Shown here in pieces: positions 1-4,838 of a stretch of DNA of 14,954 nt. Position numbers and translations under genes: made by a program. The notes below the pieces were generated by a model, which saw only the letters and a list, made by a program, of their open reading frames with translations, was not told the DNA's origin and searched no databases. The DNA comes from Desulfovibrio oxyclinae DSM 11498 (GTDB lineage: Bacteria > Desulfobacterota > Desulfovibrionia > Desulfovibrionales > Desulfovibrionaceae): positions 74,924-89,877 of the forward strand of contig NZ_AQXE01000009.1 of NCBI RefSeq assembly GCF_000375485.1, written 5' to 3'. Numbering within the stretch: position 1 is the first letter of the stretch; each line of letters begins with the position of its first letter.

Positions 1-720
1 GATGAGAAACGCGAAGTCGGGCACGAACGTATCCGTGCTGACCTCCGTGACCACAACCTCGACGCCGTGAATATCGTGCGTTGTGGCGTGGTTGAGCAGA
101 TCGCCCAGAATGGATATCTGCTCGGCGGAAAGCTCGCGGCTCAGGATGTCCGAGATGACCTGAAGGTCCATACCCCGCTCGCACAGCCAGGCACCGGCCT
201 CGAAATCGTGCGGCGTGGTGGTGGAAAAGGAAAAGCCGCCGGTATCCTCATAGATGCCCAGCCCTATGATGGTCGCCTCTTCCGGGCCAACCTCCACGCC
301 TCGTTTCTTCATCTCCGAAACAAGGATGGCTGCCGAAGATCCCCACGGCAGCAGCACCTCCTGGTCCGCCTTTAGGTCTTCGTCGGAGTCGGGATGATGA
401 TCAAAGGTGTGAATCTTGATGTCAGGCTTTTCCAGCAACGGCTTCACGTGCGCAAGACGGGAGCGCTGCCGGGTGTCCACCACCACAAGCAGTTCGACCG
501 AGTCGGGATCAATGTCCTTGAATGCCTTGAAGTTGAAGAGATAGGTGGTGCTCTGGATGTAGAAATTGCGCAGGTTCTTTTCCTGACTGCCAGGAAAGAT
601 GAGCACAGCGTCGGGATAAAGCTTGCTGGCCGCGATGATTCCCGCCAGAGCGTCGAAGTCGGCGTTGGCGTGCGCAGTGATGACCGTGCGTGCCTGTATC
701 TTGGATGCTTTTTTATTCAT
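1..720 (-). CDS. DHH-family phosphoesterase / probable tRNA nucleotidyltransferase-like protein, N-terminal part (cut by window edge)
   Basis: Reading the minus strand from an ATG at 718-720 gives 240 open codons that continue past the window start, so only the N-terminal part is seen. It begins [20 protein letters not shown]. The DHH-family metal-binding motifs are visible: NADFDAL (residues 19-25), VVDTR (about 99-103 region) and FDHHPDSD (106-113). DHH domains bind divalent metal and cleave or bind phosphoesters. The wording around the first motif and the [10 protein letters not shown] segment resembles the DHH-CBS-poly(A) polymerase fusions of Desulfovibrio-type bacteria, which act as A-adding tRNA nucleotidyltransferases. 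The CBS and polymerase domains would lie outside the window, so that assignment is inference. A stand-alone DHH phosphoesterase is the alternative. It starts 45 bases after the xerD stop on the same strand, so the two are probably co-transcribed. Confidence 0.8.
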   Translation of the reverse strand, partial: MNKKASKIQARTVITAHANADFDALAGIIAASKLYPDAVLIFPGSQEKNLRNFYIQSTTYLFNFKAFKDIDPDSVELLVVVDTRQRSRLAHVKPLLEKPDIKIHTFDHHPDSDEDLKADQEVLLPWGSSAAILVSEMKKRGVEVGPEEATIIGLGIYEDTGGFSFSTTTPHDFEAGAWLCERGMDLQVISDILSRELSAEQISILGDLLNHATTHDIHGVEVVVTEVSTDTFVPDFAFLI

Positions 721-765
721 AGGGATATCCGGAAGTACCGCAGTCCACGGGGCACGTCAAAGAGA

Positions 766-1683
766 TCAGCCTTCGGAACGGGGGTGAAACGAGCGGTGCA
801 GGTCCTTGAGCCTGCCGTCCTGAACGTGGGTATAGATCTCGGTGGCCGAAATATCGGCATGGCCGAGCAGAATCTGCACCGTGCGCAGGTCTGCGCCGCC
901 GTCGAGCAGGTGAGTGGCAAAGGAGTGACGGAAAGTGTGCGGTGAGACAGCGCGCTCGACTCCAGCTTTTTCAGCGAACCGTTTGACGAGCTTCCAGACC
1001 GCCTGCCTCGTCAGCCCCCGTCCCGAACGGTTCAGAAACATGTGATCGGTGGCAGGGCGGTAGGTGGGGCGAACGGTATCGATGTAATCGGAAAGGATCT
1101 CCTGCGCCGTATCATGCACCGGCACGAGCCGCTCCTTGGCACCTTTGCCGAATATGCGCAAAACACCCGTCTGCGGATCGAAATCCAGCACGCGCAGGTC
1201 CACAACCTCCGAGACGCGTAATCCCGCGGCATACATAAGCTCAAGCATGGCCCTGTCCCGCGCGCCGAGCTTGGTGTTCGGATCGGGAAGGATAAGCATG
1301 GCCTCGACCTCCTTGCGCGACAACACTTCAGGCAGATCCCGCGTGAGCTTGGGGTTATCGAGCAGGGCGGCCGGGTTTTCGCGGCAAAAGCCCTCATCGG
1401 TGCAGAAGGCAAAGAAGCCGCGCAGGGTAGAGAGGTGCCGGGCAACGGATTTACCCTTCAAACCGCGGGACTTAAGCTGGGTCAGATACAGAAAGAGCAG
1501 GTCGGCATCCACGGCATCGAGCGGAATGGACCGCTCGTACAGGTAGGCCAGCAGAGCATCCATATCACCGGAATAGCTCTCAAGGCTGTTTTCCGAGAGC
1601 CCTTTTTCCACCAGAAGGTTCTCCAGATAGCGGTCCATCCACGGGTGGGAGTGCAAAATTGTATCGGTTTCTTTCTTGCTCAC
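766..1683 (-). CDS. xerD: Site-specific tyrosine recombinase XerD
   Basis: This 305-residue protein has the full tyrosine recombinase layout: an N-terminal SAM-like DNA-binding domain (about 15-100) and a catalytic domain (about 120-300). All catalytic residues are present: R156 (GLRVSEV), K180 (GKGAKER), H249 and R252 ([12 protein letters not shown]), H275 (LLGHADIS) and the nucleophile Y284 (TEIYTHV). The GADLRTVQ segment and the HPRSEG tail favour XerD over XerC. In the cell it would resolve chromosome dimers at dif with a partner or alone; no dif-like site was recognised here. The start is GTG at 1681-1683, with no good Shine-Dalgarno within 15 bases upstream. An in-frame ATG at 1636-1638 (residue 16) also lacks one, so the exact N-terminus is uncertain. 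The DHH gene follows 45 bases downstream. Confidence 0.95.
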   Translation of the reverse strand: MSKKETDTILHSHPWMDRYLENLLVEKGLSENSLESYSGDMDALLAYLYERSIPLDAVDADLLFLYLTQLKSRGLKGKSVARHLSTLRGFFAFCTDEGFCRENPAALLDNPKLTRDLPEVLSRKEVEAMLILPDPNTKLGARDRAMLELMYAAGLRVSEVVDLRVLDFDPQTGVLRIFGKGAKERLVPVHDTAQEILSDYIDTVRPTYRPATDHMFLNRSGRGLTRQAVWKLVKRFAEKAGVERAVSPHTFRHSFATHLLDGGADLRTVQILLGHADISATEIYTHVQDGRLKDLHRSFHPRSEG

Positions 1684-1754
1684 GGTATTATCACGGTAAT
1701 AGTTTGAAATAAGGCGAGAAGGGATTCAGCTCACCCGGAGACTGATCAATTAAT

Positions 1755-1783
1755 GATATACACCGCCATACGGACATGGGCAA
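1755..1783 (-). promoter_or_regulatory. Candidate sigma70 promoter for xerD
   Basis: On the minus strand TTGCCC (1778-1783) is followed after 17 bases by TATATC (1755-1760); a shifted TATCAT overlaps the same place. It points to the xerD start with a leader of about 65 bases. The match is moderate and was judged by eye. Confidence 0.35.
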
Positions 1784-1789
1784 GCCCGA

Positions 1790-1809
1790 CGGCTGTCGGT
1801 TGACAGCCG
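1790..1809. promoter_or_regulatory. Perfect inverted repeat over the dapL -35 box (operator candidate)
   Basis: CGGCTGTC-GGTT-GACAGCCG has perfect 8-base arms around a 4-base centre. It contains the TTGACA -35 hexamer of the dapL promoter (1800-1805). No T-run follows, so it is not a terminator. A bound regulator would block the promoter, which makes it an operator candidate; the regulator is unknown. See the matching dyad at 3994-4009. Confidence 0.45.
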
Positions 1810-1828
1810 CCATCGGTCCATTTATGTA
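1800..1828 (+). promoter_or_regulatory. Candidate sigma70 promoter for dapL
   Basis: A perfect TTGACA (1800-1805) is followed by a 17-base spacer and TATGTA (1823-1828). The expected transcript start near 1835 leaves room for the strong Shine-Dalgarno AGGAAGGAGA at 1854-1863 in front of the dapL ATG at 1872. Confidence 0.5.
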
Positions 1829-1871
1829 AACTCCTTGTTCAAATAATCAGGTTAGGAAGGAGAGTAAATCA

Positions 1872-3038
1872 ATGCCTGAATTCAAGCTTGCGGACCGTCT
1901 CGCCACGCTGCCGCCTTATCTCTTTGCAGCAATCGACAAGGCCAAGGCCGAAGTCGCAGCACAGGGTATAGACATCATCAGCCTCGGCATCGGCGACCCG
2001 GATCTGCCGACTCCCGAATTCATCATCGACGCCCTTCACGAAGGGGCAAAGAAGCCGGTGAACCATCAGTACCCTTCCTACGTGGGAATGCTGGAATACC
2101 GCACCGCCGTTGCCGACTGGTACCGGCAGCGCTTCAATGTCGAACTCGACCCCGAGTCCGAAGTGGTCAGCCTTATCGGCTCCAAGGAAGGCATCGCGCA
2201 CTTCCCGCTGGCATACGTCAACCCGGGCGATCTGGTTCTTGTCGCGACCCCGAACTATCCGGTCTATCCGGCCGCAACCGGCTTTGCCGGCGGCGAAGTT
2301 CAGTTCCTGCCGCTTCTTGAGGAAAACGACTTCCTCGTGGATCTCGATGCAGTGGACGACGATACCTGGGCCCGCGCCAAGATGATCTTTGTCTGCTACC
2401 CGAACAACCCGACCGCGGCCACCGCCACCAAGGAATTCTATGAGCGCCTCGTCCAGAAGGCCAAGGAATTCAATGTAATCGTCGTTTCCGACCTCGCATA
2501 TTCCGAGATCTACTACGATCCGTCCAACAAACCCCTGTCCATTCTTGAAGTGGAAGGCGGCAAGGACGTGGCCATCGAATTCCATTCGCTCTCGAAGACC
2601 TACAATATGACCGGCTGGCGCGTCGCCATGGCTGTGGGCAACGAGCAGCTCATCGCGGGTCTCGGGAAAATCAAGGAAAACGTGGACTCCGGCATATTCC
2701 AGGCCGTGCAGGAAGCGGGTATCGCCGCGCTGCGTCACGGCGAACCGCATGCCGAGAAGTTCCGCGCCATCTACAAAGAACGCCGCGACGTGGTCTGCAA
2801 GGCCCTTTCCGACATCGGCATCCAGCACCGCGTTCCCGAGGCGTCCTTCTATGTGTGGGCAAAGGTCCCCGAAGGTAACACCTCCGCCGACTTCGTGACC
2901 AACGTCCTGAAACAGACAGGCGTCGTCCTCACCCCCGGCAACGGCTTCGGGACTCCGGGCGAGGGCTATTTCCGCATCTCGCTCACCGTGAATAATGATC
3001 TGCTCAAGGAGGCGGTATCACGGATATCCAAACTGTAA
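1872..3038 (+). CDS. dapL: LL-diaminopimelate aminotransferase
   Basis: This 388-residue fold-type I PLP aminotransferase is the usual length for DapL. DapL converts tetrahydrodipicolinate straight to LL-diaminopimelate using glutamate as amino donor, bypassing the succinyl or acetyl steps of the lysine/peptidoglycan pathway. Visible features are SLGIGDPDLPTP near the N-terminus (37-48), YPNNPT with N179, SDLAYSEIYYD with D207, the PLP Schiff-base lysine K242 in SLSKTYNMTGWR, and the substrate carboxylate-binding R368 in YFRIS. The ATG at 1872 follows a strong Shine-Dalgarno (AGGAAGGAGA, 1854-1863). folK begins within about 10 bases of its stop, implying one transcript. The call of LL-DAP rather than another class I aminotransferase rests on overall resemblance to the DapL family and is likely but not proven here. 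Confidence 0.9.
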   Translation: MPEFKLADRLATLPPYLFAAIDKAKAEVAAQGIDIISLGIGDPDLPTPEFIIDALHEGAKKPVNHQYPSYVGMLEYRTAVADWYRQRFNVELDPESEVVSLIGSKEGIAHFPLAYVNPGDLVLVATPNYPVYPAATGFAGGEVQFLPLLEENDFLVDLDAVDDDTWARAKMIFVCYPNNPTAATATKEFYERLVQKAKEFNVIVVSDLAYSEIYYDPSNKPLSILEVEGGKDVAIEFHSLSKTYNMTGWRVAMAVGNEQLIAGLGKIKENVDSGIFQAVQEAGIAALRHGEPHAEKFRAIYKERRDVVCKALSDIGIQHRVPEASFYVWAKVPEGNTSADFVTNVLKQTGVVLTPGNGFGTPGEGYFRISLTVNNDLLKEAVSRISKL

Positions 3039-3046
3039 GAGTTCTC

Positions 3047-3532
3047 GTGGGGCTGGGGTCCAACGTGGGAGACACGGAGGACAACCTCAACGACGCCCTT
3101 TCGAGGCTCGAAGCATACGGCGACGACATCACCCTGAAAAAGATGTCCGGCCTTTACGAGACCGAGCCGCAGGAAAAGAAGGATCAGTCCTGGTTCACCA
3201 ATCAGGTGATCGAACTGGCGGTGGATCCGGAGATATGGTCCCCCGAAGGCTTTCTGTCCTGCCTGCAGGCCATTGAAGGGCAGTTGGGGCGCACCCGGCA
3301 GGAGCCCAACGGCCCGAGAGTGCTCGACATGGACATGATCGCATGGGGCGATCTGGAACAGGAGACCGGCTACCTCGACCTGCCGCACCCCAGAGCGCAG
3401 CAGAGGGCCTTTGTGCTCGTGCCGCTCAACGAAATCGCGCCGGATTTCGTCTTTCCGGACGGAACCGGCGTTGCCGAAGCTCTGGACAAGGTCGAATTCA
3501 GGATGGAAGGCAACAGGATCTGGCAGGACTGA
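3047..3532 (+). CDS. folK: 6-hydroxymethyl-7,8-dihydropterin pyrophosphokinase
   Basis: HPPK transfers pyrophosphate from ATP to 6-hydroxymethyl-dihydropterin in folate synthesis. The product shows the N-terminal GLGSNVGD motif, and the family signature NGPRVLDMDMI (88-98) carries the Mg-binding pair D94 and D96. The C-terminal LPHPRAQQRAFVLVPLNEIAP is also typical. From the GTG at 3047 the protein has 161 residues, close to the usual 160. However, this start leaves only three residues before GSN and removes most of the first beta strand. The frame is open upstream to a TGA at 2996-2998 but has no ATG, GTG or TTG there, only ATC at 3017 and ACG at 3020 just after a perfect AAGGAGG (3006-3012). 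The GTG has a weaker AAGAG (3037-3041). The true start is therefore open. Confidence 0.9.
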   Translation: MGLGSNVGDTEDNLNDALSRLEAYGDDITLKKMSGLYETEPQEKKDQSWFTNQVIELAVDPEIWSPEGFLSCLQAIEGQLGRTRQEPNGPRVLDMDMIAWGDLEQETGYLDLPHPRAQQRAFVLVPLNEIAPDFVFPDGTGVAEALDKVEFRMEGNRIWQD

Positions 3533-3559
3533 TCTGCCGCAACACTTTCGGAGGGCGCT

Positions 3560-3865
3560 GTGCTGAAGTTCCTCGTGATCGGTATCGCCCTTTTTCTGAT
3601 TTACAAGCTCTTCATGGGCGACAAGAAGAAAAAGGAAATGGATAAGAAAAAAGAGTTCAAAGAGCAGGTCAAGACCGGCAGCATGGTCAAGGACCCGGTC
3701 TGCGGAACCTTCGTCAGCACCGAGGGCACCATTCGCGTCAGGGAAGGGGAGCAGCTTCATCACTTCTGCTCCTACGAATGCCGCGATAAATACCTCAAGC
3801 AGATAGAAGCCATAGACACCGAAGCGGAAGAAAAACCCGCTAAAGAGGAAGAGAAAGAGCAGTAA
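3560..3865 (+). CDS. Small membrane-anchored YHS/TRASH-type metal-binding protein
   Basis: The product has 101 residues. Residues 2-18 (LKFLVIGIALFLIYKLF) form one membrane segment, then a lysine-rich stretch (21-35) suggests the rest faces the cytoplasm. Residues 44-80 form a YHS-like zinc/metal finger: DPVCGTFV with C48, then HHFCSYECRDKYL with C70 and C74. The last 20 residues are glutamate- and lysine-rich. YHS domains bind metals in copper-handling and monooxygenase-linked proteins; the role of this one is unknown. GTG at 3560 is the start, with GGAGGG at 3550-3555. It follows folK by 27 bases and ends just before a strong terminator, so it is the last gene of the dapL-folK transcript. 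Confidence 0.8.
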   Translation: MLKFLVIGIALFLIYKLFMGDKKKKEMDKKKEFKEQVKTGSMVKDPVCGTFVSTEGTIRVREGEQLHHFCSYECRDKYLKQIEAIDTEAEEKPAKEEEKEQ

Positions 3866-3889
3866 CACTCCGATAGCCTTTGACTAGCG

Positions 3890-3921
3890 AATGTCCCGCC
3901 CGTAGGGCGGGACATTTTTTT
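3890..3921 (+). terminator. Rho-independent terminator after the YHS gene
   Basis: A perfect 12-base stem (AATGTCCCGCCC, 3890-3901, with 3905-3916) closes a 3-base loop and runs into seven T (3915-3921). It ends the dapL-folK-YHS transcript. Confidence 0.93.
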
Positions 3922-4165
3922 GTCCAAAAAAGAAGGGTATGGGCCTGTTAATCACAGTCGTCAACTGACTAACACGAGAGACAGGGTCTTGCCTTTGTCA
4001 GTTGACAAAACACGTTCAATTGCCCATACTATTCAAGAATTGTGTCAATTAACAAAGGCGCTCGCAAAAGAGCACAGCCTCAACCACATACACGAAAGGC
4101 AGCTAGGCAGGCGGATCTACCAAATCGACGCACGCAGACTTCAAGAAGAGCAAGCTAACACCTAA
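3920..4165 (+). CDS. Doubtful small reading frame, unknown product (81 codons)
   Basis: An open frame runs from TTG at 3920, inside the T-run of the preceding terminator, to TAA at 4165. Later in-frame TTG codons at 3989 and 3995 are alternative starts. The peptide has no methionine after the start. It is hydrophilic, with a plausibly amphipathic helix (SIAHTIQELCQLTKALAKEH) and a basic C-terminal part (RQLGRRIYQIDARRLQ). Codon use (AGA, AGG, TTG, ACA, CGT) differs from its neighbours. No Shine-Dalgarno supports 3920, and I recognise no family. It could be a small acquired gene, a remnant of one, or chance. Confidence 0.22.
   Translation: MSKKEGYGPVNHSRQLTNTRDRVLPLSVDKTRSIAHTIQELCQLTKALAKEHSLNHIHERQLGRRIYQIDARRLQEEQANT
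3994..4009. promoter_or_regulatory. Perfect 16-base palindrome on a -35 box (operator candidate)
   Basis: TTTGTCA-GT-TGACAAA has perfect 7-base arms and covers the TTGACA at 4002-4007. A 10-base sequence GTCAACTGAC at 3960-3969 is the exact reverse complement of 3997-4006, so the two could also pair as a hairpin with a 27-base loop. The core TGTC-RGTT-GACA matches the dyad upstream of dapL. Confidence 0.45.
4002..4030 (+). promoter_or_regulatory. Candidate sigma70 promoter inside the atypical stretch
   Basis: TTGACA (4002-4007), a 17-base spacer and CATACT (4025-4030) form a good -35/-10 pair on the plus strand. No clear gene lies directly downstream, so any transcript would start inside the doubtful frame 3920-4165 and would be non-coding or a leader. 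The box lies within the palindrome at 3994-4009. Confidence 0.4.
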
Positions 4166-4471
4166 GCCGCTGTCAACAAGTGGATACAACACAACAAAAA
4201 CAAACCTTCAACCCCGCAAACTCGCCAAGCATCCCGCCCGGGCTGCGCACAAACAGCAACAGGTACGCCTTTCGGGCAGGGCTATTCAGACACACACCAA
4301 GATTAGCCAGGGACCTTCGTTCGACACCACACAGAGCAAAAAAGAACGGGCAACCAACCCCAGGACCGATAAGTGCCGTACAGTTGTTCAGGCCTCACAA
4401 AGCTACGCACTGCAAAACAGGTCCTAGCAGCTCGCCGCACACAACTTCCCGGCTATCTTGATTTATTCTCT

Positions 4472-4500
4472 TTGTCTCATAATGTAAATTATGTTAACTT
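4472..4500 (+). promoter_or_regulatory. Weak candidate promoter with a dyad filling its spacer
   Basis: TTGTCT (4472-4477) and TAACTT (4495-4500) are 17 bases apart. The spacer holds the perfect dyad CATAAT-GTAA-ATTATG (4478-4493). The predicted transcript start, around 4507, coincides with the left arm of the long-range pairing at 4508. The -10 match is poor; CATAAT at 4478-4483 is an alternative -10 without a good -35. Confidence 0.3.
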
Positions 4501-4507
4501 TCATTCC

Positions 4508-4685
4508 GGTGCGGGGTGACGATGGGTTACCGATCTACTCTTTCCTCTTTTTTTCCCTCTAACATTCGCTCCGAGGTCAAGTCGACGTTCCTCCTACCAT
4601 TTCCCTTAAAATTGAACCTGGCCAAGATATGAGCAATCTCATTACACACGCGAATTATCACGGCTTTCGCCGGTCACCCCGCATC
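4508..4685 (+). ncRNA. Candidate structured RNA or 5' leader of the TPR gene
   Basis: GGTGCGGGGTGAC (4508-4520) pairs with GTCACCCCGCATC (4673-4685): 12 Watson-Crick pairs and one G-U. The 152 enclosed bases include local hairpins ATGAG-CAAT-CTCAT (4629-4642) and CGGC-TTTC-GCCG (4661-4672), the latter abutting the long stem. No stable reading frame occupies it. It shows none of the landmarks of tmRNA, SRP RNA or RNase P RNA that I could look for. No terminator follows, so it may be the start of a leader of about 330 bases for the gene at 4839 rather than a separate RNA. No strand-specific evidence exists beyond the G-U pair and promoter placement. Confidence 0.3.
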
Positions 4686-4838
4686 AAACTTTCAGCGGCA
4701 CCGAATTAGTCAACGGTTCAGCTTGTCCCCATTAATGCCTCCTCACCAATGAATTTGAAATGCAACCGTGTTCCGGTTATCTTCCGGTCACTGACTCCAA
4801 TGGTCGCTACTGCGGCCTCAAACGCAAATGGCGGATAC

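Larger units (their letters stand above)
3922..4838. other. Atypical stretch of about 900 bases with little or no coding
   Basis: Between the terminator at 3890-3921 and the TPR gene at 4839 there is no recognisable gene on either strand. The stretch is AT-richer than its surroundings in places (for example 4450-4505), and strongly C/A-rich on the plus strand at 4180-4260. It contains one doubtful reading frame (3920-4165), a perfect 16-base palindrome on a TTGACA box (3994-4009), a second dyad between promoter-like boxes (4478-4493) and a long-range complementary pair (4508-4520 with 4673-4685). TTCCGGT occurs at 4504-4510, 4771-4777 and 4782-4788. It may be acquired DNA, a decayed gene or a regulatory/RNA region; the sequence does not decide. 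Confidence 0.6.

Noticed and set aside
766..1683. Tyrosine recombinase as a sign of an integrated mobile element
   Set aside because: The sequence matches housekeeping XerD, and no att-like repeats or phage/transposon genes flank it.
1869..2828. Long minus-strand open frame opposite dapL (319 codons)
   Set aside because: A shadow frame caused by codon bias of the clearly identified dapL; the product has no family features.
4180..4461. Open frame of 93 codons from a GTG, rich in Ser, Thr, Pro and Arg
   Set aside because: No ribosome site, low-complexity composition that follows the C/A-rich DNA, and no protein-like pattern.
4508..4685. Candidate RNA as tmRNA, SRP RNA or RNase P RNA
   Set aside because: It lacks the tRNA-like ends, the GGAAGGAAGCAGCC-type SRP loop and other landmarks of these RNAs.
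4771..4788. Direct repeat TTCCGGT spaced 11 bases, with a third copy at 4504-4510
   Set aside because: Too short to separate from chance without conservation data; mentioned only within the region entry.
4749..4838. Upstream ATG start for the TPR protein
   Set aside because: It would place 30 residues in front of a clear signal peptide and has no Shine-Dalgarno.
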